Shown piece after piece: positions 1-8,663 of a stretch of DNA of 64,000 bases; within the stretch, counting starts at the first letter, position 1; the number at the start of each line of letters is the position of its first letter. Where the stretch lies: positions 24,580 through 88,579 of the forward strand of contig CAYWGH010000026.1 of assembly GCA_964457925.1 (NCBI GenBank), in the 5' to 3' direction. A program made the translations under genes and the position numbers. Under the pieces are notes generated by a model. The model ran no database searches. It saw only the letters and a program-made list of their open reading frames with translations, and was not told where the DNA came from. This stretch comes from Coneutiohabitans sp964457925 (lineage in GTDB: Bacteria > Zhuqueibacterota > Zhuqueibacteria > Zhuqueibacterales > Zhuqueibacteraceae).

Positions 1-1350
1 TTTGTCGATATGCGTCAATTCATGGATGCGTTCGACCGTGTAGCCGCGGGCTAGCGCCAGAGGAATGGCAAAAACGCGTTCATCCGTGGGATGGCTCAGT
101 TCCTCCTCAAGATCTCCGAACGTAAGATGATCGTTGCCGATCAAGCCGTGCACGCCGATGTCGAGCATGCGCAGCGCTTTTTGCAGGGCTTCCTCAAAGC
201 ACCGGCCGATCGCCATGACTTCGCCCACGGATTTCATGCCCGAGCCGATGCGCTTGGACACTTTGCGGAATTTTTTCAAATCCCAGCGCGGAATCTTCAC
301 CACAACGTAATCCAGCGCCGGCTCGAAGCAGGCCATGGTGGTTTGCGTGATGGAATTCTTGAGATCGACCAGGCTGTAACCGAGCGCAAGCTTCGCGGCC
401 ACGAACGCCAGCGGATAACCCGTGGCCTTGGAGGCGAGCGCCGAGCTGCGCGACAAGCGCGCATTGACTTCGATGACACGATAATCCTCGGAATGCGGAT
501 CGAGGGCATATTGAATGTTGCATTCCCCCACGATGCCGAGATGGCGAATCGTGCGAATGGCGATTTCGCGCAGTTTATGATATTCCGCATTACTCAACGT
601 TTGGCTGGGCGCGACCACGATGCTTTCGCCGGTGTGAATGCCCATGGGATCGAAATTTTCCATATTGCAGACCGTGATGCAATTATCGAAGCGGTCGCGC
701 ACCACTTCATATTCGATCTCTTTCCAGCCTTTGAGATATTCTTCCACCAGGATTTGATCGGTATAGCTCAACGCCTTCTCCGCCAGTTCCGCCACCTCCT
801 GCTCGTTCGTGCAGAGTCCGGAGCCCAACCCGCCGAGCGCGAACGCAATGCGAATCATGACGGGATAGCCGATTTCCCCCGCCACCCGCACGGCTTCCGC
901 GCGCGAGGTAACCGCCACGCTGCGCGGCACTTTCACACCGATCTCGCGCAAACGTTCGGCAAACAAATGGCGATCTTCCGTGTCATTGATGGTGGCGATC
1001 GAGGTGCCGAGCACGCGCACGCCGTATTTTTCAAAAACATTCTTGGCGGCCAGCGCCAGGCCGCAATTAAGCGCGGTTTGCCCGCCAAAGCCCAGCAGAA
1101 TGCCGTCAGGTTTTTCCTTGGCGATTACCTGCTCAACGAAATAGGGACTAACGGGCAGAAAATAAACTTTATCGGCGAGGTGCTCGGAGGTTTGAATCGT
1201 GGCGATGTTGGGATTGATCAAAATACTCTGAATGCCTTCTTGCTTCAGCGCTTTGATGGCCTGGCTGCCGGAATAATCAAATTCGCCGGCTTCACCGATT
1301 TTCAAAGCGGCACTGCCCAAAACAATGACTTTTTGCGGAATCGTTGACAT
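1..1350 (-). CDS. carB: Carbamoyl-phosphate synthase large subunit, N-terminal part (runs off the left edge)
   Basis: Reverse-strand reading from the ATG at 1348-1350 is open for 450 codons to the window edge. It begins MSTIPQKVIVLGSAALKIGE and continues with the diagnostic GEFDYSGSQA, GFGGQTALNCG, TEDRHLFAERL, ALGGLGSG, VCNMENFDPMG, EVNARLSRSSALASKATGYP and KIPRWDLKKF motifs of the first (carboxyphosphate) ATP-grasp unit. The full protein is normally about 1,070 residues, so the carbamate-kinase and allosteric domains lie outside the window. The enzyme makes carbamoyl phosphate from bicarbonate, glutamine-derived ammonia and two ATP for arginine and pyrimidine synthesis. GSQA and NCGLAL-type variants resemble the CAD/eukaryotic and Bacteroidota group more than the proteobacterial one. 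The 418-codon open frame on the opposite strand is an antisense shadow. Confidence 0.96.
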   Translation of the reverse strand, partial: MSTIPQKVIVLGSAALKIGEAGEFDYSGSQAIKALKQEGIQSILINPNIATIQTSEHLADKVYFLPVSPYFVEQVIAKEKPDGILLGFGGQTALNCGLALAAKNVFEKYGVRVLGTSIATINDTEDRHLFAERLREIGVKVPRSVAVTSRAEAVRVAGEIGYPVMIRIAFALGGLGSGLCTNEQEVAELAEKALSYTDQILVEEYLKGWKEIEYEVVRDRFDNCITVCNMENFDPMGIHTGESIVVAPSQTLSNAEYHKLREIAIRTIRHLGIVGECNIQYALDPHSEDYRVIEVNARLSRSSALASKATGYPLAFVAAKLALGYSLVDLKNSITQTTMACFEPALDYVVVKIPRWDLKKFRKVSKRIGSGMKSVGEVMAIGRCFEEALQKALRMLDIGVHGLIGNDHLTFGDLEEELSHPTDERVFAIPLALARGYTVERIHELTHIDK

Positions 1351-1486
1351 TGAATCGTTGGGTTTTAATGGTGAACAAATCGCATCTAATCAAAAATCAC
1401 GCGCAAGTTGAATTCAAAAAAAAACTCAATCAGACAAGTGCAACAATAATACTCGTTGCGCATAAAAGCAAGTCGCAGTATTGAAT

Positions 1487-1515
1487 TTGCAAAACATTGC
1501 GCAAAAGATTATATT
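1487..1515 (+). promoter_or_regulatory. Sigma70-like promoter of the M20 hydrolase
   Basis: TTGCAA (1487-1492), a 17-base spacer and TATATT (1510-1515) form a good -35/-10 pair. Predicted transcription start is near 1521. That lies downstream of the first possible ATG (1497) and upstream of the ATG at 1539, which supports the later start. Confidence 0.55.
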
Positions 1516-1538
1516 GCGGCGCAAAAAGCGATGGATTC

Positions 1539-2711
1539 ATGAAAACAAAAATTGCGCATCTTACACAAAAGAACCTTTCTGAAGTTATCCGCGCACGCCG
1601 GCACTTGCATCAACATCCCGAGTTGAGCTGGCGCGAGCGCGAGACCAGCCAATTCATTCGTCAGTGGCTGGAGAAATCCGGCATTGAGTTTCGTGTGGCG
1701 AAGGATTTTTACGCCACCATCGGCATTATTCGCGGGCACAAGCCCGGGCCGGTGGCGGGTTTGCGTGCAGACATTGATGCCTTGCCGATTGTGGAAAAAA
1801 GCGCTGTGCCGCATTGCTCGCAAAATGAGGGCGTGATGCATGCGTGCGGCCACGACGGCCACACCGCCACGCTGCTCGGCGCTGCGCAGGTGTTGGCGCA
1901 ATTGCGCGAGGAGATTGCCGGCACGATTGTGTGCGTGTTTCAGCCGGCAGAGGAAGACGGCGGCGGCGGACGCAAGCTGCTCGCCTCCGGCTTGCTCGAT
2001 GATCTCGGCATTCAAGCGTTTTTTGGATTGCATGCCTGGCCCTACCTGCCGGTGGGCGTCATCGGCGTGCGTTATGGCGCGATGATGGCGGCCATTGATG
2101 ATTTCAAAATCATCGTGCATGGCAAATCCGGGCACGCGGCGCATCCCATGACGGCGATCGATCCGGTATGGATTTCAGCGCAGATCATCAATGCGGTGCA
2201 AAGCCTGGTCACGCGCGAGCGCCACGGCGCCGATCCCGTGGTGATCAGCATTGCCACGATACACGGAGGCTCGGCGGATAATGTTATTCCGGCGCAAGTT
2301 GAAATGACGGGCACGATGCGCACGCTGCAACCGGAAACGCGCGACCGCATGAATCATCGGCTGGTCGAGCTGGTTAAAGGCGTTGCGCAAACCTTTGGCG
2401 GTTCCGCGGAGGTTGAGATCGAAGCCGGCTATCCCTCGTTGATCAATTCCGATCGCATGGTGCAGCTTGTCGCCAAAACTGCGACTGCGCTCGCCGGCGC
2501 AAAAAACGTCGTCGAACTGGCGGAGCCGAGCATGGGCGGGGAAGATTTTGCGTACTATTTGCAAAAATATCCCGGCGCCTTCTTTCGCCTCGGCGTCGGG
2601 CCCCGGCCTTCGCTGCACGCGGACACGTTTGATTTCAACGATGACGCGCTCGAACTCGGCGTGCAGATGATGGCAAACGTTGCCATGAATTGTTTGCAGG
2701 AGATGCCCTGA
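1539..2711 (+). CDS. M20D-family amidohydrolase (N-acyl amino acid / hippurate hydrolase type)
   Basis: 390 residues from the ATG at 1539; an in-frame ATG at 1497 lies upstream of the predicted transcription start, so I prefer the shorter form. Family motifs are clear: HLHQHPELSWRE near the N-terminus, GLRADIDALPI, MHACGHDGHTA (metal-binding Cys/His), QPAEEDGGGGRKL (Glu pair), FGLHAWP (His), the lid-domain HGKSGHAAHP, and SMGGEDFAYY near the C-terminus. The family (hippurate hydrolase, IAA-amino acid hydrolase, N-acetyl-diaminopimelate deacetylase) removes acyl groups from amino acids with two metal ions. No signal peptide is visible, so it is probably cytosolic. The exact substrate cannot be read from sequence. 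It is divergent from carB and followed by an unrelated lipoprotein gene. Confidence 0.9.
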   Translation: MKTKIAHLTQKNLSEVIRARRHLHQHPELSWRERETSQFIRQWLEKSGIEFRVAKDFYATIGIIRGHKPGPVAGLRADIDALPIVEKSAVPHCSQNEGVMHACGHDGHTATLLGAAQVLAQLREEIAGTIVCVFQPAEEDGGGGRKLLASGLLDDLGIQAFFGLHAWPYLPVGVIGVRYGAMMAAIDDFKIIVHGKSGHAAHPMTAIDPVWISAQIINAVQSLVTRERHGADPVVISIATIHGGSADNVIPAQVEMTGTMRTLQPETRDRMNHRLVELVKGVAQTFGGSAEVEIEAGYPSLINSDRMVQLVAKTATALAGAKNVVELAEPSMGGEDFAYYLQKYPGAFFRLGVGPRPSLHADTFDFNDDALELGVQMMANVAMNCLQEMP

Positions 2712-2771
2712 CCCATGTTTTTGGTTCTGATACCGGCGCAAAAAAATTATTCCAAAATATTTCAGGTATGA

Positions 2772-3632
2772 ATGACAATGCTTAAAACATGCAGTTGGTT
2801 TTTGTTGAGTATGATGGCCGCCGCCTTCCTCTCATGCAACTTCGATCAGGGTTTGGGCGTGCTGGAATCCAAAATCAGCGGCAAGGTTTATTTTCTGGGC
2901 ACGGATTCTCGCCCGGAGAATGTCGACGAAGTGCGGGTCGTGGCGGCCGCGAATTTTCCGCCGCAAGGTTTTGGCGATGTGTTTTTCAGCGAGGCCATTC
3001 CGTTTGCCGGCGACAGCGCCGCTTATGAAATGCCGTTACCGGTCGACAATTATCCCGCAGTCGCCGTGCTCTGGAAACCGCGCGGCGAAGATTGGAATTT
3101 CACCAGTCTGCTGGGTTTTTATGGTTTCGATCCCCGAACGCTCTCCGCAAAACTGCAGCCGGTGAATTTAACCAATGAACAACCGGTTGCTGACCATGTC
3201 GACATCGTTGCGCTCTGGAGTTTCGCGCAATTCGATGCGCATGTGGAGGGCGAGATCACCTTTCAAGGCCAGTGGCCGGAGGACACGGAAATTGTGCTGC
3301 TCGGCGCGTTCAATGTCATGCCCGATCTAAACAACATTGTGAACTCTCTTGTTTTTATCGGCGGCATTGATTTCGCTGTGCCGCGCTTTGTCGAGAGTTA
3401 TCGTTATCGCATGGCGGTGCGCAACGGCCAGTATCAATTTCTCGGCTTGTTTTGGAAAGGCCGGGGACTGGCGTGGGATAAAATTCGCGCGATCGGATTC
3501 TACCCCGCCAGCAACGATCCCACCAAGCCTGGCCAGTTTGCGCTGCCGCCCAACGGCACAATCTCGAACATCAATTTTATTGCGGATTTTGGCACCCTGC
3601 CCGATGGGGTAAAGATCGGCGGAGGATTTTAG
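2772..3632 (+). CDS. Lipoprotein of unknown function
   Basis: 286 residues starting MTMLKTCSWFLLSMM (a second ATG at 2778 is equally possible). A lipoprotein signal with lipobox AFLSC places the lipidated cysteine near residue 22. The mature part has no motif I recognise; it is rich in beta-strand-like segments (ISGKVYFLGTD, VEGEITFQGQWP) and may consist of two beta-sandwich repeats: the phrase GKVYF/GEITF recurs about 130 residues apart. It lies 123 bases upstream of a TonB-dependent receptor on the same strand, so a surface-exposed or periplasmic partner of that receptor is possible (inference from position only). Between the two genes there is no obvious terminator. Confidence 0.75.
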   Translation: MTMLKTCSWFLLSMMAAAFLSCNFDQGLGVLESKISGKVYFLGTDSRPENVDEVRVVAAANFPPQGFGDVFFSEAIPFAGDSAAYEMPLPVDNYPAVAVLWKPRGEDWNFTSLLGFYGFDPRTLSAKLQPVNLTNEQPVADHVDIVALWSFAQFDAHVEGEITFQGQWPEDTEIVLLGAFNVMPDLNNIVNSLVFIGGIDFAVPRFVESYRYRMAVRNGQYQFLGLFWKGRGLAWDKIRAIGFYPASNDPTKPGQFALPPNGTISNINFIADFGTLPDGVKIGGGF

Positions 3633-3755
3633 GCGCAGAAGAGATGTTCTCGATAAAATTGAGGACGGCAAAATCAGTGAAATTCCGGTTCATCGGCGGC
3701 TAAAGAAAAAGCATTCGGATTCAGCTATTGATAAATCACGTGCGGGAGCTAACTC

Positions 3756-5969
3756 TTGAGTCATATAAAATTTTCTATCATGCAATTCTCAAGCAAGACG
3801 ATTGGTTTTCGACTCGCTCTCACTCTCATTTCTGTTTTAGTCTTCGCAGAAACCGCCCGGCCCTTCGGCGACATCACCGGCTACATCCGCGATGCTGAAA
3901 CCGGCGAGGCCCTGCCCGGCGCGAATGTGTTTGTTGCAAAAACGCTGCTGGGCGCGAGCGCAGATGCCAACGGCCATTTTCATATTGCAAAAGTGCCTGC
4001 AGGCTCATACACACTGAGCGCTTCTCTCATTGGCTATGCCACGCAGCGCGTGACAGTTCGCGTCAACGATGACTCGACGATTGTCGTCAACCTTGCGCTG
4101 CGCACTTCGGCAATTCTTTTTGATCAAGTCATCGTCACGGGCTCGCGGCAGGCCGAGGAGCTGAATGCGGCCGCGAACAGCGTGAGCGTGCTGGCGGACG
4201 CGGAAATCCGGCAGCGCAATCGTTTTCGCATCGATGAAGCGTTGCAGAGCATGTCCGGCGTTCAGCTCGTGGGCGAAAATGTCAGCGTGCGCGGCGGCAC
4301 GGGTTACAGCTTGCTCGGCCTGGGCGGCAGCCGCGTGTTGATGTTGATCGACGATGTGCCCGTGCTCACCAGCGACCTGGGCCGCGCAAATTGGGATATT
4401 TTGCCGGTCACGGAAATCGACCGCATCGAAGTTTTGAAAGGCGCGGCTTCCGTGCTGTACGGCTCGGGCGGCATCAGCGGCGTGGTGAATGTGATCACGC
4501 GCGAGCCGGCCACCTCGCCGCAATTCTCGTTTCGCCAAAGCGCAGGACTCTATGACGATCCCTCGGTGCCGGAATGGATTTGGACGGATCGCAATCTGTA
4601 TTTCACCCGCAGTGATGTGAGTTACACCAATGTCATCGGCCCGCTGGGATTCCGGCTCGCGGTGTCGCGCCATACCTCGACCAGCGATCGCGAGAACGGC
4701 GATTTCAGCCGCTGGTATGTCAGCAGCAAATCCGTCATTCGGTTCAAAGATGAATCGCATCTGCGCTTGTTTGTCACCTATAATCGCGATGCGCGCGGGT
4801 TCTCGCTTTTTTGGAAAGAACAGAACAATGCCCTCAACACCGATTTTCATGATCGCATCACGGTGGACGGCTTTGCCGCCTCCGCCATTTACAACAAGCT
4901 GCTCAATCCCACTCTTGCCTTTAAAACGCGGCTTTCATATAACGCGCAACTCATTGGCCTGCCCTTCAATCTTTCAAAAGATTTCAAACCGGCGCTGGGC
5001 ATGAGCGGCGAGCTGCAAGCCAACTGGCTGCCGCATGTCGATCACAACGTAACGTTCGGCGTTGATTATCGCCGCGACATGGTTGAATCAAAATATTATG
5101 GCGATCATCAAGCGTCCTCGGCTTCGCCCTATGTGCAGGAAACCTGGAAACTCTCCGGCATTTTGCAATTGAGCGCCGGCTTGCGCTATGATCATTACGT
5201 TTTGGTCGGAGATTCGGCGGAGACGCAATTAAGCCCCAAAATCGGCTTCAGCTACAATCCCTTTCCCGCCACCATTTTGCACGCTTCCATCGGTCGAGGC
5301 TTTCGCGCGCCATCAATTGCCGAACGCTTCAGTGAAAGCCAGCCTGGCGACAATGTGCGGCTGTTCAGCAATCCCGATTTGAAGCCGGAACGTTCGACAC
5401 TGATTGATTTCGGCGTGCGGCAACGCTTCGGCGAGCATGTTGCCGCTGAGGTGACGGTGTTTGACAATGAGTATTATGATCTCATCGAACTCCTGTCCAT
5501 CAGCACGCAAAGCCTGGAGCTGCAGTTCCGCAACTTGGCGCATGCGCGCGTGCGCGGCCTGGAATCCGAGGTTAACGTTGCGCTGTGGCGCAATCGCATC
5601 AATTTGCGCGGCCACCTGACGTATTTGGATTCGCGCAGCCTCGCGACCGATCCGCTCTACCAATTGGCCATCGACGACCCGCTGCCTTACCGCCCAAAGT
5701 GGAGCGCCTTTATCTCGCCCGCGCTGCGTCTCGGCCCCTGGGCGTTCGAAGCGGATTATCGCTACGCCTCGCGCTTCGAACACGTTTCGTTCTTTGGCGG
5801 CGATGAACGTGTACCGCAGAAAGTGCTCGATCTGCGCGCGCAATATCGCTGGCAGCAATTCGCGCTCTTGTTTCAAATCAAAAATTCGATCAACTACAAC
5901 TACACGGTGGTCGAGCGCAGTTTGAGCGAGATTCGCAATTTTTCCCTGACATTTTCCGGCGAATTCTGA
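3756..5969 (+). CDS. TonB-dependent outer-membrane receptor
   Basis: 737 residues. The TTG at 3756 is the best start because GGGAG lies about seven bases upstream; an ATG at 3780 is the alternative. A signal peptide (to about residue 36) is followed by a carboxypeptidase-regulatory-like beta-sandwich (GDITGYIRDAETGEALPGAN to VNLALR, about 37-120), a plug domain (QVIVTGSR, VSVRGGTGYS, RVLMLIDDVPV, RIEVLKGAASVLYGSGGISG, about 130-250) and a beta-barrel ending in phenylalanine (LTFSGEF). Such receptors import siderophores, cobalamin, nickel or oligosaccharides using TonB/ExbBD energy; the substrate is not evident here. At under 740 residues it is closer to a vitamin/metal receptor than to SusC (about 1,000). 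The lipoprotein gene just upstream may be a partner. Confidence 0.93.
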   Translation: MSHIKFSIMQFSSKTIGFRLALTLISVLVFAETARPFGDITGYIRDAETGEALPGANVFVAKTLLGASADANGHFHIAKVPAGSYTLSASLIGYATQRVTVRVNDDSTIVVNLALRTSAILFDQVIVTGSRQAEELNAAANSVSVLADAEIRQRNRFRIDEALQSMSGVQLVGENVSVRGGTGYSLLGLGGSRVLMLIDDVPVLTSDLGRANWDILPVTEIDRIEVLKGAASVLYGSGGISGVVNVITREPATSPQFSFRQSAGLYDDPSVPEWIWTDRNLYFTRSDVSYTNVIGPLGFRLAVSRHTSTSDRENGDFSRWYVSSKSVIRFKDESHLRLFVTYNRDARGFSLFWKEQNNALNTDFHDRITVDGFAASAIYNKLLNPTLAFKTRLSYNAQLIGLPFNLSKDFKPALGMSGELQANWLPHVDHNVTFGVDYRRDMVESKYYGDHQASSASPYVQETWKLSGILQLSAGLRYDHYVLVGDSAETQLSPKIGFSYNPFPATILHASIGRGFRAPSIAERFSESQPGDNVRLFSNPDLKPERSTLIDFGVRQRFGEHVAAEVTVFDNEYYDLIELLSISTQSLELQFRNLAHARVRGLESEVNVALWRNRINLRGHLTYLDSRSLATDPLYQLAIDDPLPYRPKWSAFISPALRLGPWAFEADYRYASRFEHVSFFGGDERVPQKVLDLRAQYRWQQFALLFQIKNSINYNYTVVERSLSEIRNFSLTFSGEF

Positions 5970-6063
5970 AAGGCGGAGTTTTTGCCAGGCACAACTCCGC
6001 AAGAATCGGGTGGTTGGCGAGCGGCAGTTTTTTTACCTTCGGCCGTTCAAAAAGGAGTGCATT

Positions 6064-6960
6064 ATGCCCGCTTTAAAATATGCCCAAGCCGCCGACGATT
6101 ATCGCCGCATCGAGCAGGCGATTCTCTTCGTTGAAAAAAACTTCCGCCGCCAACCGAGTCTTGACGAGATTGCCCGCAGCGTCTATCTCAGCGAACATCA
6201 TTTTCAACGCCTGTTCAGCCGCTGGGTCGGCATCAGCCCCAAACGCTTTCTGCAATTTTTGACCAAAGAATACGCCAAGAAGCTGCTGGAGCAGTCGAGC
6301 AATCTTCTCGATGTGACCTACGAAGCGGGGTTGTCCAGCCCGGGACGCTTGCATGATTTATTTGTGGCGTGTGAAGCGGTGACACCCGGCGAGTTTAAAA
6401 GCGAGGGTGAAGGCGTGAACATCGCTTACGGTTTTCATCACACGCCGTTCGGTGAGTGCCTGCTTGCGCGCACGGAGCGCGGCATTTGCGGCCTTTATTT
6501 CGTGAAGAATGAAAATCGCAAGCAAGCGCTGGGCTATCTCAAGGCCAATTGGCCGAAAGCGGTTTTGCGCGAAGCGCCTGCGGCCACCGCGCCCTTCATT
6601 CAACATATCTTTGCGCCCGCCGGAAAACACAAAATGGCGCCGCTCCATTTGTTCATCAAGGGTACGAATTTCCAAATCAAAGTGTGGGAAGCGTTGCTGC
6701 GCATTCCGCTGGGCGGGATGGTTTCGTATGAAGATATTGCGGCGCATCTCGGCATGCCGAAAGCCTCGCGCGCCGTGGGCAATGCCGTGGCAAAGAACCC
6801 GGTGTCGTTCATCATTCCGTGCCATCGTGTCGTGCGCAAAGTCGGCGAGACCGGAAATTATCTGGGCGGCCCGATCCGCAAGAAGGCAATTTTGGCGTGG
6901 GAAGCGGCGCGGGTCAACAGTGACAATAATAAAGGCGGTTCGGCTCTACCGATAAATTAA
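6064..6960 (+). CDS. Ada-like fusion: AraC-type DNA-binding domain plus O6-alkylguanine-DNA methyltransferase
   Basis: 298 residues; start at 6064 because AAAGGAG precedes it by seven bases. Residues 1-110 are an AraC-type helix-turn-helix pair (QPSLDEIARSVYLSEHHFQR, VTYEAGLSSPGRLHDLF, TPGEFK). Residues 120-290 are the methyltransferase, with NFQIKVWEALLRIPLGG, SYEDIA and the active-site FIIPCHRVV; the acceptor cysteine is Cys253. The enzyme transfers alkyl groups from O6-alkylguanine irreversibly to this cysteine. The N-terminal zinc domain of E. coli Ada, which senses methyl-phosphotriesters, is absent, so induction cannot work as in E. coli. Many bacteria carry this two-domain form. It stands alone and is followed by a hairpin terminator. 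Confidence 0.93.
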   Translation: MPALKYAQAADDYRRIEQAILFVEKNFRRQPSLDEIARSVYLSEHHFQRLFSRWVGISPKRFLQFLTKEYAKKLLEQSSNLLDVTYEAGLSSPGRLHDLFVACEAVTPGEFKSEGEGVNIAYGFHHTPFGECLLARTERGICGLYFVKNENRKQALGYLKANWPKAVLREAPAATAPFIQHIFAPAGKHKMAPLHLFIKGTNFQIKVWEALLRIPLGGMVSYEDIAAHLGMPKASRAVGNAVAKNPVSFIIPCHRVVRKVGETGNYLGGPIRKKAILAWEAARVNSDNNKGGSALPIN

Positions 6961-7015
6961 ATTACGCGGTGTACTTTCAATTTGAAAAATTTCAAAAATT
7001 TTCCGGCCACAAAAT

Positions 7016-7060
7016 TGAAATCCCACAGAAACCGTTTGTTTTAATTTTGTGGGATTTTCA
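7016..7060 (+). terminator. Hairpin terminator after the Ada-like gene
   Basis: AAATCCCACA (7018-7027) pairs with TGTGGGATTT (7048-7057) around a 20-base loop. The flanks are A- and T-rich on both sides, so it may work in both directions. Confidence 0.5.
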
Positions 7061-7165
7061 TTTTTGGGGCGAGGGCTTCTTGAAGCTGTCCGACGCCGAT
7101 GAGTCTTTCGTTTTGGGCTTGTCTGAAAAGCGCTGTAGAATTGTTTTCCGCTCTGGAACTGACGC

Positions 7166-7663
7166 ATGCACCGCATCCTCACCTGTCTGAGTATTTTCCT
7201 GCCCTTGGTGATTTACGATGTTCTCTTCGGCGGCGCCATCGCGGCTCTGCTGCAATCCGAAGGCTGGCAGGGCGCGGCCCAGCGCATCAATAACGTCTAT
7301 CAACTCAGTTATGGCGTTGTGGTCGTGAGTGTTTTAGTGCTGGCCTTTTTCAAATTTGGCAAACGTCGCGAAACGCTTGCGACGCTTGTTTTGTTTATCG
7401 GATTAGTCGAGGATACCCTCTTTTACCTTTTCATAGAATTATTGAATCCCTTCATTCATGTTTTGACTCAGGGCGCGGCCTATCGCGTGCCGGAAAGCAT
7501 TTTGCCGGAAGGCGTGGCGAGTTGGCCGGGCTGGGTAAGCCGCATGTTTTTGGAATCCTTTTGGCGGATGCGGCCTTCACACGTGCTGCTGCTCAATCTG
7601 GCGGCACTGCTGCTCGCCGCAATCATTCTTCTCATTCCTCTCAAACGCAAATCAAGCAAATAA
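7166..7663 (+). CDS. Small integral membrane protein, function unknown
   Basis: 165 residues, start ATG 7166 with a weak GGA upstream. Four hydrophobic segments are visible: CLSIFLPLVIYDVLFGGAIA (about 6-27), YGVVVVSVLVLAFF (about 48-63), TLVLFIGLVEDTLFYLFIEL (about 74-95) and a C-terminal LLLNLAALLLAAIILLIPL followed by KRKSSK, a positive cytoplasmic tail. The loop between segments three and four contains a Trp/Pro/Gly-rich stretch (EGVASWPGWVSRMF). No family is recognised and the neighbours (Ada-like gene before, fatty-acid regulator after) give no functional hint. Confidence 0.6.
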   Translation: MHRILTCLSIFLPLVIYDVLFGGAIAALLQSEGWQGAAQRINNVYQLSYGVVVVSVLVLAFFKFGKRRETLATLVLFIGLVEDTLFYLFIELLNPFIHVLTQGAAYRVPESILPEGVASWPGWVSRMFLESFWRMRPSHVLLLNLAALLLAAIILLIPLKRKSSK

Positions 7664-7695
7664 TTCCCCGACAATTATCTTGACGATGTCAGATT

Positions 7696-7772
7696 CACCG
7701 CGGAGACGCAGCGTTCGCTGAGAATTCACGCAATCTTACTCTGCGAACTCCGCGACTCTGTGGTGGTTTTTG
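7696..7772. repeat. Palindromic GCAGAG-type intergenic repeat
   Basis: CACCGCGGAGACGCAG near the left end pairs imperfectly with CTGCGAACTCCGCG and CTCTGTGGTG at the right end, followed by a T-run. It resembles the hairpin after etfA (16153-16211) in sequence as well as shape, so both probably belong to one dispersed family that may double as a terminator. Confidence 0.4.
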
Positions 7773-7832
7773 GCATGGGACATCGTCAAATTATTTGTCT
7801 TAAAGCAATTTTGGCGCGTATTGAAAAAATGC

Positions 7833-7860
7833 TTGCATTTAAAAGCGTCTTTGTTAATTT
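7833..7860 (+). promoter_or_regulatory. Promoter of the TetR regulator
   Basis: TTGCAT (7833-7838), a 16-base spacer and TAATTT (7855-7860) form a sigma70-like promoter. The predicted transcription start (about 7867) falls inside the palindromic operator at 7862-7879. Confidence 0.5.
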
Positions 7861-7861
7861 A

Positions 7862-7879
7862 TGAATGATTATTCATTCA
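7862..7879. promoter_or_regulatory. FadR-type (TetR family) operator
   Basis: TGAATGATTATTCATTCA is a perfect 7-4-7 inverted repeat. It matches, from memory, the consensus bound by TetR-type FadR regulators of fatty-acid degradation (TGAATGANTANTCATTCA in Bacillus). It lies directly upstream of the preferred regulator start (7910) and overlaps the promoter, which suggests autorepression relieved by long-chain acyl-CoA (inference). Confidence 0.7.
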
Positions 7880-7909
7880 GCGCGTGCCCTTGCCAAACCA
7901 CATTCACTT

Positions 7910-8575
7910 ATGAAAGTACTCGCAAAAACCGCGAATGGCCGCACCTTGCGCGGCGACGACAAGCGCAGCCGCATCTTGAAAGCCGCGGCCAAGACCTTCG
8001 CGCGCAAAGGCTTTTATCACACCAAAATCTCCGAAATTGCGCAACAAGCCGGCATCGCAGACGGGACGATTTATCTTTATTTCAAAAACAAAGACGATAT
8101 TCTCATCACACTGTTTGAAGAAAGCATGGGCAGCATTTTGAAGGAATTCCGCCGCAAGCTGGCGGAATGCCAAAATCCTGCCGAGAAAATTCGGGCCTTC
8201 ATTCATTTGCATTTTGAACTGGTGCGCACCAATCCGGACTTGGCGGCGGTGATGCAACTCGAGCTGCGGCAATCGCATCAATTCATCAAACAATACAGCG
8301 GCACGCGCATCAGCGATTACCTCAATCTCATCGGCAACATTGTTGACGAAGGCCAGGCCAGCGGTATGTTTCGCAAAGACATTTTGCCGGGCATTTTCAA
8401 ACGCGCATTGTTCGGCGCGCTGGATGAAATGAGCACGCTGTGGGTGCTTTCAAAAACGAAGAAGTATGATTTGCTGGAATCAGCGGAACAGATTGGGGCT
8501 TTATTTCTCGAAGGCATGCTGGCCAATGATTCTGTCTTGAAATCGACCCAACGGCCGAAAGCCGCCAATGGCTAG
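7910..8575 (+). CDS. TetR-family regulator of fatty-acid degradation
   Basis: 221 residues from the ATG at 7910 (MKVLAKTANGRTLRG). An in-frame ATG at 7865 lies inside the operator palindrome, so it is unlikely to be the start. The N-terminal TetR helix-turn-helix is canonical: RSRILKAAAKTFARKGFYHT, KISEIAQQAGIADGTIYLYF and KNKDDIL. The C-terminal ligand domain (about 80-210) has the FadR-like segment HLHFELVRTNPDLAAVMQLE. It is the first gene of a beta-oxidation cluster: thiolase, fused hydratase/dehydrogenase, acyl-CoA dehydrogenase and ETF subunits follow on the same strand. By analogy with FadR of Bacillus and Thermus it should repress these genes until acyl-CoA binds; I saw the operator only at its own promoter. 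Confidence 0.88.
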   Translation: MKVLAKTANGRTLRGDDKRSRILKAAAKTFARKGFYHTKISEIAQQAGIADGTIYLYFKNKDDILITLFEESMGSILKEFRRKLAECQNPAEKIRAFIHLHFELVRTNPDLAAVMQLELRQSHQFIKQYSGTRISDYLNLIGNIVDEGQASGMFRKDILPGIFKRALFGALDEMSTLWVLSKTKKYDLLESAEQIGALFLEGMLANDSVLKSTQRPKAANG

Positions 8576-8663
8576 CGAGGATTATTTTGACGCCTGGAAC
8601 CGTTGGCGGCATTATTCGAAGGTAAAAATTTTCGGACTCACTTATTACAGAAGGAAAAACCTC

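Noticed and set aside
91..1347. Long + strand frame of 418 codons
   Set aside because: Exact antisense of carB; the minus-strand reading has full CarB motifs.
3613..3759. Open frame ending RRDVLDKIEDGKISEIPVHR and more, whose stop overlaps the TonB receptor's TTG
   Set aside because: The amino acid pattern looks protein-like, but there is no usable start codon. It could be a remnant; not enough support.
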